A DNA stretch of 44,792 nt from Thermocaproicibacter sp041859875. GTDB lineage: Bacteria > Bacillota > Clostridia > Oscillospirales > Acutalibacteraceae. Shown here piece by piece: positions 15,130-23,736 of this stretch. Numbering within the stretch: the stretch's first letter is position 1; every line of letters begins with the position of its first letter. The stretch spans positions 1 to 44,792 of the forward strand of contig JBFLFY010000019.1 of assembly GCA_041859875.1 (NCBI GenBank), written 5' to 3'. Under the pieces are notes generated by a model that worked only from the letters and a program-made list of their open reading frames with translations, was not told where the DNA came from and made no database searches. The position numbers and the translations under genes are program-made.

Positions 15130-18021
15130 GTGTTGCGGAAAAAAATTTCCTATTTTGCCAAGTCCTCGGCAGCGCTGCTCTGCACGGCCGCAGTTCTGAT
15201 GGCCGGAATGCCGCTTGGTGCCGGAGCTGCTTCTTTGTCGGCGACCACAACGGACTACTTAAATCTGCGCCAGGGTGCGGGTACCAATACGCGGGTGCTG
15301 CTGACACTCAGTAAAAATGTTCCTGTTACAGTGCTCGACAATTCTAACGGCCAGTGGGCCAAAGTCTGCACTTCCAGCGGAAAGGTTGGGTATTGTTTTA
15401 AACAGTACCTCAGTTTTTCCGGAAGTTCTTCCAGCAGCACGTCCAGCCAGTTGACGGCTGTTACGGCAGATGTCCTCAATATGCGTACAGGGCCTTCGAC
15501 CGGCTATGGCATCATTTCCATTCTGCCAAACCGCACTTCACTGAAAGTGCTCGACAATTCCAACAGTCAGTGGGCAAAGGTGCAGGCGCCGAATGGCCGT
15601 CAGGGTTGGTGCTGCAAAGACTACCTGAAAATTTCCGCTGTTCCTGCCGCCGTACCGAAACCGTCGCCTTACGCACCGAAAACTACAGGCCTTACGGCAA
15701 CTACAACGGATTACCTGAATCTCCGCACCGGTGCTGGAACGGGGTACCGCGTCATTGTGACTTTAGCCCGCGGCACTTCTGCTTCTGTACTTGACAATTC
15801 CAATTCCGGCTGGGTTAAAGTTCGTACTTCTAGTGGAAATGAAGGCTGGTGCAGCCGTCAGTACCTGAAAATCTCGGGCGGAAGTTCTACGGCCCCAACG
15901 CCAAAGCCCTCTTCTTCGGCTGGAAATATTACGGGTGCTGTAGTGACAGCTGACGTTCTTCGCCTGCGGCAAGGCGCAAGTACCTCTACCCGTGTTTTGG
16001 ATGGACTTTCCTGCGGTTCCAAGCTAAAAGTGCTGAGCGCGCCGCAAAACGGCTGGGTAAAAGTTCAGACTTCCAGCGGCAAAGTTGGCTATGTGAGCGC
16101 ACAGTATGTGAAATTGACTTACAGCAGCGGAGGCCAGCAGAGCAATCCGACTGGTGGAAATACACAACCAAAACCAAAGCCTGTACCTTCCGCCCTTACG
16201 GGTGCGATGGTAACGGCCGACATCCTTCGCCTGCGGGAAGGCCCAAGTACTTCCACCAGCGTTCTGGGCAGCCTGCCGAACGGTACCTCACTTAAGGCGC
16301 TTGGCACACCGCAGAATGGCTGGCTGAAAGTTCAGACTTCCGGCGGAAAAGTCGGCTTTGTGAGCGTACAGTATGTGAAACTGACTTATGGCAGCGGAAG
16401 CCAGCAGAGCGGAACGACCGGCGGCAACACAAATCCAAAGCCTACGTCACCGGTGCTTACAGGTGCTACGGTAACGGCGGACATTCTTCGCCTGCGGGAA
16501 GGCGCAAGTACTTCCACTCGTGTTCTGGGCAGTCTGCCAAACGGTACATATCTCAAAGCACTCAGCACACCGCAGAATGGCTGGCTGAAAGTTCAGACTT
16601 CCGGCGGCAAGGTCGGCTATGTGAGCGCAGAGTATGTAAGGCTGCTTTATAATGGCAGTTCGGGCGGCAGTACAAGCGGAAATCTTTCGATTGCCGTTTC
16701 TTCGGCTTCTGTTCCCCAGGGCAAAACAATCTGGCTGAAGCCTTCGGGTTCCGCTTCCTGGTCAAGCAGCAATGCGTCCGTTGCAAAAGCTGTAAACGGT
16801 TATGTTTATGCGCTTTCGCCCGGAACCGCAACAATTACCGCTGTTTCCGGCAGTTCAAAGGTTTCCTGCGCAGTTACGGTCACAGCGGCGGAGCCGGTGC
16901 GTACTGCTTACGCAGCACCGAACATCGCGGCACCGGGGCAGGAGATTACCCTCACCGCCGTAACAGATGCTTCGCGCACTGGGGTTCAGTTCTCCGTTTC
17001 CACGGGCAGTGGACCCAAAATAGTAAAAGCAAATTCCTGCCGGACTGAAACGACAAATGGAATTTCTACAAAAGTCTGGACGGCAGTAGTTTCGTTCCCG
17101 TCTTCCGGCGTTTACTCTTACACTGCATATTCTGCAAAAGGCGGGGCTTACTCATCGGAAGGCTTTTCTTCGGATGTCATGGTTGCCACACAGGGCAGTG
17201 AAGCGGTAACAACGAGCGAGCAGCGCCGCGCAAGTGACAAAATCCTCCGTTTAATTGCAAACTGGGAAGGTTACAGCCCTGAAGTTTATGCGGACACGCT
17301 GACCTACAGTAATGTACCAACGATTGGCTATGGCTGTACATTGGGTGCGGGTGACATTTTCTACGACAATCTCAGCCAGACGGAAGCGTGGTCGCAGATG
17401 GTGAACAATGTGAACCATTCTTCCTATACCACTGAGCTAAACCGCATGGTTGCAAATAACCACTTTTTAATGAACCAGAACCAGGCGGATGCCCTGATTA
17501 GCTTTGCCTATAATGTAGGTGCAGGGTATTTTAACGGCAGCACGGAAATGGATTTCCGCCGCATCATGAAGAATGCAGTTGTTCCTCCGAATATTTCGGG
17601 TTCCGGTCTTGCGGCAACCGTTACTTATGATGCATCCATGCGTTCAGACCATGAACTTTCTGCCGAAGCGCTGTGCAGAGTAACGCCTGGAATGAGGGTT
17701 ACGGTAACAGCTACCTATTTCCCGAAGCCAAAGGATGGCTGGTACCAGATTCGCCTTTCCGACGGCAGCACTGGCTGGATAAACTCCGGCTATGTGAATT
17801 TTGACGCGTCCGGCAGCATGAAGCATGATTTGAACTATACCAATGCTTACGCTTTCGGCACAGAATTGATTCTTTGGAACCAGGCGGGCGGAAAATTCTA
17901 TGCCGGGCTGTTCTACCGCAGGCTCGCCGAGGCAAATATCTACAATTACGGCGACTACAGCGCTACGCGTTCCAACCGATATAATTACACTTATCCGCCT
18001 TCCGCAGCAGACCTTGACTAA
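15130..18021 (+). CDS. Secreted SH3-repeat lysozyme (GH24-like)
   Basis: A 963-aa exported protein starting at GTG after GGGGAGTG. It has a signal peptide (about 1-35), then six bacterial SH3 domains (about 36-97, 112-176, 186-250, 268-330, 357-420 and 442-507) joined by Ser/Thr/Pro/Gly-rich linkers. A BIG2-like Ig domain (about 517-585) and another beta-rich domain (about 590-690) follow, then a phage-type lysozyme domain from about 700 and a seventh SH3 near 825-895. The lysozyme Glu-Asp-Thr set is seen as Glu713 (WEGY), Asp722 (VYAD) and Thr731 (PTIGYG). It probably cuts peptidoglycan glycan strands outside the cell while the SH3 array binds the wall. Flanking terminators make it monocistronic. 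Confidence 0.85.
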   Translation: MLRKKISYFAKSSAALLCTAAVLMAGMPLGAGAASLSATTTDYLNLRQGAGTNTRVLLTLSKNVPVTVLDNSNGQWAKVCTSSGKVGYCFKQYLSFSGSSSSSTSSQLTAVTADVLNMRTGPSTGYGIISILPNRTSLKVLDNSNSQWAKVQAPNGRQGWCCKDYLKISAVPAAVPKPSPYAPKTTGLTATTTDYLNLRTGAGTGYRVIVTLARGTSASVLDNSNSGWVKVRTSSGNEGWCSRQYLKISGGSSTAPTPKPSSSAGNITGAVVTADVLRLRQGASTSTRVLDGLSCGSKLKVLSAPQNGWVKVQTSSGKVGYVSAQYVKLTYSSGGQQSNPTGGNTQPKPKPVPSALTGAMVTADILRLREGPSTSTSVLGSLPNGTSLKALGTPQNGWLKVQTSGGKVGFVSVQYVKLTYGSGSQQSGTTGGNTNPKPTSPVLTGATVTADILRLREGASTSTRVLGSLPNGTYLKALSTPQNGWLKVQTSGGKVGYVSAEYVRLLYNGSSGGSTSGNLSIAVSSASVPQGKTIWLKPSGSASWSSSNASVAKAVNGYVYALSPGTATITAVSGSSKVSCAVTVTAAEPVRTAYAAPNIAAPGQEITLTAVTDASRTGVQFSVSTGSGPKIVKANSCRTETTNGISTKVWTAVVSFPSSGVYSYTAYSAKGGAYSSEGFSSDVMVATQGSEAVTTSEQRRASDKILRLIANWEGYSPEVYADTLTYSNVPTIGYGCTLGAGDIFYDNLSQTEAWSQMVNNVNHSSYTTELNRMVANNHFLMNQNQADALISFAYNVGAGYFNGSTEMDFRRIMKNAVVPPNISGSGLAATVTYDASMRSDHELSAEALCRVTPGMRVTVTATYFPKPKDGWYQIRLSDGSTGWINSGYVNFDASGSMKHDLNYTNAYAFGTELILWNQAGGKFYAGLFYRRLAEANIYNYGDYSATRSNRYNYTYPPSAADLD
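15944..16650 (+). repeat. In-gene DNA repeats encoding SH3 domains 4-6
   Basis: Three long, closely similar units begin near 15944, 16211 and 16472 (periods 267 and 261 bp). Blocks such as CTGGCTGAAAGTTCAGACTT are identical between the last two. Recent duplication or gene conversion is likely, and copy number may vary between strains. Confidence 0.75.
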
Positions 18022-18040
18022 CAGAAAGCAGAAAGAAGAA

Positions 18041-18071
18041 CTTCCGGGGCAGTTGCTCCGGAAGCTTTTTT
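18041..18071 (+). terminator. Terminator after the lysozyme gene
   Basis: CTTCCGG (18041-18047) pairs with CCGGAAG (18058-18064), followed by CTTTTTT. Confidence 0.8.
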
Positions 18072-18151
18072 GTGGCAGACAGGAAATAATATGATAAAGC
18101 TATTAAACGAAAGAGTGTTCCATACGATTCTGGTGCAGGTCCCATAAAAAA

Positions 18152-19684
18152 CTACAATTCTTTCATCCAGTATTTCCGGTCAAGGCTGCGGTACTGTACT
18201 GCCTCTGCCACATGGCGCGGTTCAATCGTTTCGGAGCCGTCGAGGTCGGCAATGGTGCGGCAGACTTTCAGCACGCGGTCATAAGCCCGGGCGGAAAGGC
18301 CAAAACGGTCAAAGGCCGTTTTCAGCAGAGTCTGACTTTTTTCGCCCAAAGGGCAGAACTGGTGCAGGCGGTCCGGCGTGATGCGGGCATTGCAGGTAAT
18401 GCCGGTGCCTTGAAAGCGCTTGTTTTGGACTTCCCGCGCAGCGTTGACGCGCGCCCGGATTTCGGCGGAGCTTTCGGCTTTTTCCGCGGAAGCAAGCTCA
18501 TCAAATTCTACGGGGGGTACCTCAATATGCAGGTCGAGCCTGTCAAGCAATGGGCCGGAAACGCGCGCGAGGTAACGGGTGACTGCCTGCGGCGTGCAAG
18601 TGCAGCGCCGTTTTGGATGCCCAAAGTAACCGCAGGGGCAGGGATTCATGGCTGCGACAAACATCACCGAGCAGGGGTACGAAACCGTGCCTCCTACGCG
18701 GGAAATGGTCACCCAGCCGTTTTCAATCGGCTGGCGCAGAACTTCCATGGCGGCGCGCGAAAACTCGGGAAGTTCATCCAGAAAAAGAACGCCGTTATGT
18801 GCCAGCGAAATTTCACCCGGGTGCGGGATAGTTCCGCCGCCGGAAAGCCCGGCAGGGGAAACCGTATGATGCGGGGAACGGAACGGCCGTGTACGAATGA
18901 GCGATACACCGGGCGGCAGGGTTCCGGCGATAGAATGAATCTTTGTTGTTTCAATGGTTTCTTCAAACGTCATCTTCGGCAAGATGGATGGCAGGCGCTT
19001 TGCCAGCATACTTTTGCCGGAACCAGGCGGGCCAATCAGCAGAACATTATGCCCGCCCGCAGCAGCTATTTCAAGCGCGCGCTTGGCCTGCTCCTGCCCG
19101 CGTACATCGGAAAAGTCGGGCAGGGGGGTGTCGCAGTCTTCTGCGGGACTGTTCGGCACAGCGGGCGCAATCGGTGCTTCGCCGCTCAGGTGGCGCATTA
19201 ACTGGGGAATATCCCGGACAGGAATGACCTCCAGCCCATTTACCACAGCGCCTTCCGCCGCATTTTCCTGCGGAACATAGAACCGGCGGAACCCTTTTTC
19301 TTTTGCTGCAATCGCCATAGGAAGAACGCCGCGTACGGGGCGTACCTCACCGGTGAGCGAAAGTTCGCCGATAAAGACGCTTCCGTCAAGGCTGCAATCC
19401 AGCTGACGGCTTGCCTTCATCAGCGCTACGAGAAGGGGAAGGTCGTAAATCGGGCCCTCTTTTTTCTTATCCGCCGGTGCAAGGTTTACGGTAATGCGGC
19501 TGACCGGAAACTCGTAGCCGCAGTTTTTCATGGCGGAACGCACCCGGTCGCGGGATTCCCGCACGGCTGCATCCGGCAGGCCGACCACCTCAAACGAGGG
19601 AAGGCCCTGTGAAAGATCGGCTTCTACTTCCACGGGGAAGGCATCCATGCCATACAGACCCATGCTGAAAATCTGCGAAACCAT
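18152..19684 (-). CDS. comM: ComM/YifB family AAA+ ATPase
   Basis: A 510-aa protein of the Mg-chelatase-like YifB/ComM family. It has an N-terminal Lon-like fold domain (GLPSFEVVGLPDAAV, about 27-41), an AAA+ module with Walker A GPPGSGKSM and Walker B GVLFLDELPEF, a Cys-rich insert (CPCGYFGHPKRRC), and the C-terminal helical domain. ComM proteins are helicases that extend branch migration of incoming DNA in natural transformation; that role is known for proteobacterial members and inferred here. Start chosen at ATG 19684 because GGGGG lies just upstream and the family begins there. Single gene with its own promoter. Confidence 0.9.
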   Translation of the reverse strand: MVSQIFSMGLYGMDAFPVEVEADLSQGLPSFEVVGLPDAAVRESRDRVRSAMKNCGYEFPVSRITVNLAPADKKKEGPIYDLPLLVALMKASRQLDCSLDGSVFIGELSLTGEVRPVRGVLPMAIAAKEKGFRRFYVPQENAAEGAVVNGLEVIPVRDIPQLMRHLSGEAPIAPAVPNSPAEDCDTPLPDFSDVRGQEQAKRALEIAAAGGHNVLLIGPPGSGKSMLAKRLPSILPKMTFEETIETTKIHSIAGTLPPGVSLIRTRPFRSPHHTVSPAGLSGGGTIPHPGEISLAHNGVLFLDELPEFSRAAMEVLRQPIENGWVTISRVGGTVSYPCSVMFVAAMNPCPCGYFGHPKRRCTCTPQAVTRYLARVSGPLLDRLDLHIEVPPVEFDELASAEKAESSAEIRARVNAAREVQNKRFQGTGITCNARITPDRLHQFCPLGEKSQTLLKTAFDRFGLSARAYDRVLKVCRTIADLDGSETIEPRHVAEAVQYRSLDRKYWMKEL

Positions 19685-19714
19685 TTTATTTCCCCCTACA
19701 AATATTCTTTTCAC

Positions 19715-19743
19715 ATTATACACCGAGGGACCCGATTCTTCAA
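19715..19743 (-). promoter_or_regulatory. Promoter of comM
   Basis: On the minus strand TTGAAG, a 17-bp spacer and TATAAT. It is placed about 30 nt before the comM start. Confidence 0.7.
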
Positions 19744-19767
19744 TGTGAGAAGAAATCCTGCCGTCGG

Positions 19768-19796
19768 TTGACTTCACACCGCTGTTAAGGTATTAT
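19768..19796 (+). promoter_or_regulatory. Promoter of the sigma factor gene
   Basis: TTGACT (19768-19773), a 17-bp spacer and TATTAT (19791-19796), about 40 nt before ATG 19836. It diverges from the comM promoter, and the two -35 boxes lie 24 bp apart. Confidence 0.65.
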
Positions 19797-19835
19797 GGAT
19801 AAAAATGCTGCAGAGCCGGTGCGAGGTGAGTTTCC

Positions 19836-20438
19836 ATGGCAAATGAAGCAAGATCGGGGTTGGCAGAAGTTTCAGATGAGTGCCTGGCTGCGCTGGCCTT
19901 GCAGGGTAAGCCGGAAGCTTTTACCGAACTTGCGGTGCGGTATATGCCGCTTGTGCGCGCGAAGGCTTCCTTTTTCCGTGCCGGGGGCGCGGAAAAGGAG
20001 GATCTTTACCAAGAAGGGCTTCTTGGCCTTGTACGCGCCGCACAAACTTTTCAGACGGGCAAAAGTGCTTCATTCCGTACTTATGCAGGTGTGTGCATTG
20101 CGAACAGCATTCGCATGGCATACCGCACAGCGGCAGCAAAAAAGAACGACCCGCTGAACAGCTTTGTTTCGCTCAGTGAAGAAAATTCACCACAGTTTGA
20201 AGCAAACTGTTCTGCCAGCCCGGAAGCATTGCTTGACAGCCGTGAGAGCTTTCACCAGATGTGCCGCAGTATTGCAGAAATGCTGACGCCGATGGAACTG
20301 CGCGTTCTGCGCCTTTACCTCAGCGGCTGCAGCTACCGTGAAATTGCAGAAAAAATGTCCGTCACCCAAAAGGCGGCGGACAATGCGCTTCAGCGGATAC
20401 GTTCCAAACTAAAGCAAAGTGGTGGGAATTTTCATTAA
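19836..20438 (+). CDS. RNA polymerase sigma-70 family factor (SigH-like)
   Basis: A 200-aa sigma factor with region 2 (about 30-105; FTELAVRYMPLVRAKAS, DLYQEGLLGLVRAA, then FRTYA) and region 4 (about 145-195; LTPMELRVLRLYLSG and a helix-turn-helix YREIAEKMSVTQKAADNALQRIRSK). Region 3 is reduced, as in SigH/SigF-group and ECF-like factors. It resembles the early-sporulation factor SigH in length and layout, but the exact regulon cannot be assigned. Its stop overlaps the stop of the converging thioesterase gene by 4 bp. GAGGTGAG precedes the ATG. Confidence 0.85.
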   Translation: MANEARSGLAEVSDECLAALALQGKPEAFTELAVRYMPLVRAKASFFRAGGAEKEDLYQEGLLGLVRAAQTFQTGKSASFRTYAGVCIANSIRMAYRTAAAKKNDPLNSFVSLSEENSPQFEANCSASPEALLDSRESFHQMCRSIAEMLTPMELRVLRLYLSGCSYREIAEKMSVTQKAADNALQRIRSKLKQSGGNFH

Positions 20439-20947
20439 AAAGACTCGGCCCTGCGCTGCTGGCGCAGGCGGCGGCGCTTTTGGCCTGCTTCCCATTCGGC
20501 TTTTTCTTCCGGTGTGTCACAGATAAGGCGCGGCACAGGAGTCGGATGGTTGTTTTCGTCGAGCGCAACAATTACAAGGTAAGCGGTATTGACCAGCTTG
20601 CGGCTGCCATCCAGCGCTTCCACAAAGCTGTCGACGCGCACTTCCATTGAAGTTTTGCCAACATAGGTAAGCCGCCCGTAAAGGACGACCACACTGTCTG
20701 CTTTGACGGGCTCTTTGAACTGCAGGCTGTCAATTACGGCGGTTGTTACATTCCGGTGGCAGTGGCGCCGAGCGGCTGCTCCGGCTACAACGTCAATCCA
20801 TGAAACAAGCTGCCCGCCGAAAAGGCGGTTCTGCGCGTTTAGATGTGCTTTAAAGACTGGCTGTATCTGCTCAATCTGCGAGTCTGAAACGTGCTTTGCG
20901 GGCAGATTTTCCATTTGTACATTATTATTTTCCATATTGTTCACCAA
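20435..20947 (-). CDS. Acyl-CoA thioesterase (hotdog fold)
   Basis: A protein of up to 170 aa with one hotdog domain (about 25-150), cleaving acyl-CoA to acid and CoA. The family signature NRLFGGQLVSWIDVVAG is near residue 39, with the active-site Asp in WID. The N-terminus could be TTG 20947, GTG 20944 or ATG 20935; no strong ribosome binding site decides. The C-terminus is basic (KRRRLRQQRR). Monocistronic, with its own promoter at 20969-20997. The chain length it prefers cannot be told. Confidence 0.85.
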   Translation of the reverse strand: MVNNMENNNVQMENLPAKHVSDSQIEQIQPVFKAHLNAQNRLFGGQLVSWIDVVAGAAARRHCHRNVTTAVIDSLQFKEPVKADSVVVLYGRLTYVGKTSMEVRVDSFVEALDGSRKLVNTAYLVIVALDENNHPTPVPRLICDTPEEKAEWEAGQKRRRLRQQRRAESF

Positions 20948-20968
20948 ACTTTCTTCTTACTGTCTTTT

Positions 20969-20997
20969 ACTATAGACTTTAGCGGACGAAATATCAA
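20969..20997 (-). promoter_or_regulatory. Promoter of the thioesterase gene
   Basis: On the minus strand TTGATA, a 17-bp spacer and TATAGT. The 100-bp divergent region also has a perfect 8-bp hairpin, CCCGAAAA with TTTTCGGG (21012-21030), just before the ispD ribosome binding site. Confidence 0.6.
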
Positions 20998-21047
20998 CAT
21001 CTTGTCGTAAACCCGAAAAGCGTTTTCGGGGGGAAAGGGGCGTTTTT

Positions 21048-21755
21048 TTGAGTTCCGATTTCAGATGCTGCGCGGTTATTGCGGCTGCGGGTGCTTCTTT
21101 CAGAATGAATCTGAAGACGAGCAAGCAGTTTATCCCGCTTCTCGGTGTGCCGGCTATTGCGCGTACGCTTCTGGCCTTTGAGCAGGCGGAAAAAATCAGT
21201 GAGGCTGTTATTGTTTGCCGGGCGGAAGACTGTGAGCAGATGAGAATGCTTGTGCGTGGCTGCGGTGTGAAAAAAGTGAGGGCTGTGACGGTGGGGGGCG
21301 AAACACGTCAGAAATCTGTTGCAGTGGGGATTGAAGCGCTTCCGCCGGAATGTACTTTTGTTGCCGTGCATGACGGCGCGCGTCCGCTTGTACGCCCGGA
21401 AGAAATTGATGCTTGCGCGGTGGATGCAACTCGCTGCGGCGCGGCGGCTCTGGCCGTTCCGGTCAAAGATACCATTAAAGTTGCAGACGGCGACGGATTC
21501 ATTGCATCTACACCGGAGCGCAGCCGCCTCTGGGCGGTGCAGACTCCCCAGATTTTCAGCCTTTCGCTTTACAGGAAGGCTCTGCAAAAGGCGGAAGCCG
21601 ACGGCATGGATTATACCGACGACTGTCAGCTTTTGGAGCATGCGGGTGTAAAAGTCCATCTGTGCTGCGGAAACTATGAAAATATTAAGCTCACAACGCC
21701 GGATGACGTGACTGCCGCCGAAGCAATTCTGCGGCGCAGGGAGGGATCGTTTTGA
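21048..21755 (+). CDS. ispD: 2-C-methyl-D-erythritol 4-phosphate cytidylyltransferase
   Basis: A 235-aa nucleotidyltransferase of the MEP isoprenoid pathway, joining CTP and methylerythritol phosphate. Motifs: the N-terminal AVIAAAGASFRM with the following KQF, VAVHDGARPLV in the middle and TDDCQLLE near the C-terminus. TTG start at 21048 after GGAAAGGGG. Its last codons overlap the ispF start (TTGA), the usual ispD-ispF coupling. Confidence 0.93.
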   Translation: MSSDFRCCAVIAAAGASFRMNLKTSKQFIPLLGVPAIARTLLAFEQAEKISEAVIVCRAEDCEQMRMLVRGCGVKKVRAVTVGGETRQKSVAVGIEALPPECTFVAVHDGARPLVRPEEIDACAVDATRCGAAALAVPVKDTIKVADGDGFIASTPERSRLWAVQTPQIFSLSLYRKALQKAEADGMDYTDDCQLLEHAGVKVHLCCGNYENIKLTTPDDVTAAEAILRRREGSF

Positions 21756-22231
21756 GAATTGGGCATGGCTATGACGTTCACCGCCTTGCAGCAGGGCGCA
21801 AGCTCATTTTAGGCGGGGTGGAAATCCCTTATTCACGCGGGCTGCTCGGCCATTCCGACGCAGATGTGCTTCTTCACGCGGTGATGGATGCTCTGCTTGG
21901 AGCTGCGGCTTTGGGCGACATCGGCGGCCTTTTTCCAGACACGGACGAAAAGTGGAAAGGTGCCGACAGCCGAAGCCTTCTTTCGCAGGTTTGCAGTCTG
22001 CTGAAAGAAAAGGGATGGCAGATTGGCAACATTGATGCGACGGTCTTGGCACAGGCGCCGAAACTGAAGCCGTATGTGTCTCAGATGAGGGAATGCATCG
22101 CCTCTCTTTGCGGCATTCCGGCGGAATGTGTCAGTGTGAAAGCCACAACGGAGGAAGGCCTCGGTTTTACCGGTTCCGGCGAGGGAATTGCGGCCCACGC
22201 AGTCTGCCTTATTGAAGCGGCAGTTAGATAA
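21752..22231 (+). CDS. ispF: 2-C-methyl-D-erythritol 2,4-cyclodiphosphate synthase
   Basis: A 159-aa enzyme of the MEP pathway that forms the cyclic diphosphate. Metal ligands are in GYDVHRL (residues 6-12) and the conserved LLGHSDADVLLHAVMDALLG follows, then GDIGGLFPDTD. C-terminal KATTEEGLGFTG is complete. It starts at TTG, overlapping the ispD stop by 4 bp. Confidence 0.95.
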   Translation: MRIGHGYDVHRLAAGRKLILGGVEIPYSRGLLGHSDADVLLHAVMDALLGAAALGDIGGLFPDTDEKWKGADSRSLLSQVCSLLKEKGWQIGNIDATVLAQAPKLKPYVSQMRECIASLCGIPAECVSVKATTEEGLGFTGSGEGIAAHAVCLIEAAVR

Positions 22232-22285
22232 TCAAACTCACTTCCCACGGCATATCCTGTTGGTAAGAACGGAGGAGGGATTACT

Positions 22286-22516
22286 GTGGGCAAGCCTGTT
22301 ATTGTTGTCGGATCCGTCACCTATGCCATGAAAGGCCATAATATTCTGGCACAGCACGGCTTCCAGTCCAACGTTGTCAGAGTTTATCAGAGCCCGAATG
22401 GCAGCGGCTGCGGTTATGGAATCTATGTTCCGCAGGGTATCGATCGAGCAGAGGCTCTTTTAAAACAGAATGGAATTCCCGTATCCGGCCGTGCAGAAGG
22501 AGGATACAGGATATGA
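22286..22516 (+). CDS. DUF3343 small protein (putative S/Se carrier-like)
   Basis: A 76-aa protein matching the DUF3343 family: a beta start PVIVVGSVTYAMKGHNIL, then NGSGCGYGIYVPQGID with a single conserved-looking Cys, and a C-terminal IPVSGRAEGGYRI. GTG start after GGAGGAGGG. Its stop overlaps the start of a cysteine desulfurase by 4 bp. Family names suggest a sulfur or selenium carrier that takes persulfide from the desulfurase; this is inference, since no member's role is firm to my knowledge. Confidence 0.8.
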   Translation: MGKPVIVVGSVTYAMKGHNILAQHGFQSNVVRVYQSPNGSGCGYGIYVPQGIDRAEALLKQNGIPVSGRAEGGYRI

Positions 22517-23673
22517 TATATCTAGATAATGCCGCAACTACATTTCCAAAGCCGCGCGAAGTATCAGTGGCAGTTGCCGAGGCGTTCCGGCGCTACGGTG
22601 CGAACCCCGGGCGTGCAGGGCACAAAATGGCGATGGCTTCTTCAGAAGAGATGTTTCGCTGCCGCAGCGAGGCGGCGGAGTTTTTCCATGCGCCCGGGCC
22701 GGAATGTGTGGCATTTACCCTAAACTGCACTCATGCTCTTAATTATGTGCTGAAAGGGCTGCTGAAGCCGGGTGACCACGCTGTAATTTCGTGCCTTGAA
22801 CACAACGCGGTTGTGCGGCCGCTGCATGTATTGGCTGAGCATGGAGTGACTTTTACGGAAGCACGGGTCTACCCCGGCGACAACGACCGCACGGTCAGCG
22901 CGTTTCGCGAGGCGCTGCAGGAAAATACGAAGCTTGTTGTGTGTACCCATGCTTCGAATGTTTGGGGCATCCGCCTGCCGGTGGAACGTATCACGGCGCT
23001 TGCACATCAGTATGGGATTCCCGTGGCATTGGACTGTGCGCAGTCAGCCGGTGTGCTGCCAATCAATATGAAGGAAAACGGTTACGACTATCTTTGCATC
23101 GCGGGCCACAAGGGCCTTTACGGCCCAATGGGAACCGGGATGCTGATTACGGCGCAGGGTTCCAAACTCGGTACGGTAATAGAGGGCGGCACGGGGACGG
23201 AATCCATTCGCGCGGAACAGCCCGCCGGTATGCCGGAACGCATGGAAAGCGGTACACAGAATATGCCGGGGATTGCCGGGCTGCGCGCAGGCATCGGCTT
23301 CGTGCGCAGGCAGGGTCCCGAAAAGATTCATGCCCGGGAGATTTCACTCCTTCGGTCGCTGTACGGCGAACTGGCGCAGATGGAAGGCGTCAAGCTTTAT
23401 ACCCCTATGCCGGACGCCGCGTCGTTTGCGCCGGTGCTGTCGTTTAACTTGGATGGGATGCAGAGCGAAGAAGTGGGGAGCCTGCTGAACGAGTACGGCG
23501 TGGCGGTACGCGCCGGGCTGCACTGTGCGCCGGCGGCACACCGCTTTATGGGGACGCTGGAAACCGGCGCTGTGCGTGTTTGCCCTTCGGCCTTCACTGT
23601 ACCGGCAGATATTAAGGGCCTCGTTTTTGCGCTGAAAAAGATTCTGCTGAAAAATTCAAAAACAAGGCATTGA
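22513..23673 (+). CDS. Cysteine desulfurase / aminotransferase class V
   Basis: A 386-aa PLP enzyme that takes sulfur (or selenium) from cysteine (or selenocysteine). Seen are the N-terminal IYLDNAATTFPKP, the PLP-binding Lys in AGHKGLYGP (about residue 199), and a catalytic Cys in RAGLHCAPAAH near residue 337. Class II/SufS-like layout. It begins inside the DUF3343 gene stop, so the two proteins are made together. No IscU or SufU scaffold gene is adjacent. Confidence 0.9.
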   Translation: MIYLDNAATTFPKPREVSVAVAEAFRRYGANPGRAGHKMAMASSEEMFRCRSEAAEFFHAPGPECVAFTLNCTHALNYVLKGLLKPGDHAVISCLEHNAVVRPLHVLAEHGVTFTEARVYPGDNDRTVSAFREALQENTKLVVCTHASNVWGIRLPVERITALAHQYGIPVALDCAQSAGVLPINMKENGYDYLCIAGHKGLYGPMGTGMLITAQGSKLGTVIEGGTGTESIRAEQPAGMPERMESGTQNMPGIAGLRAGIGFVRRQGPEKIHAREISLLRSLYGELAQMEGVKLYTPMPDAASFAPVLSFNLDGMQSEEVGSLLNEYGVAVRAGLHCAPAAHRFMGTLETGAVRVCPSAFTVPADIKGLVFALKKILLKNSKTRH

Positions 23674-23697
23674 AACTTGCCCCAGATATGGTAAAAT
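23670..23697 (+). promoter_or_regulatory. Promoter of the cdaA operon
   Basis: TTGAAA (23670-23675), a 16-bp spacer and TAAAAT (23692-23697), starting inside the end of the desulfurase gene and about 40 nt before cdaA. Confidence 0.5.
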
Positions 23698-23736
23698 AAA
23701 AGTAATTGTTTTATTCCGAACGGAAAGGAAAAATAT

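Noticed and set aside
15130..16660. CRISPR-like repeats
   Set aside because: The repeats are long in-frame protein-domain repeats, not short repeats with spacers.
18212..19201. Plus-strand open frame of 329 codons
   Set aside because: Antisense to comM, whose motifs are complete.
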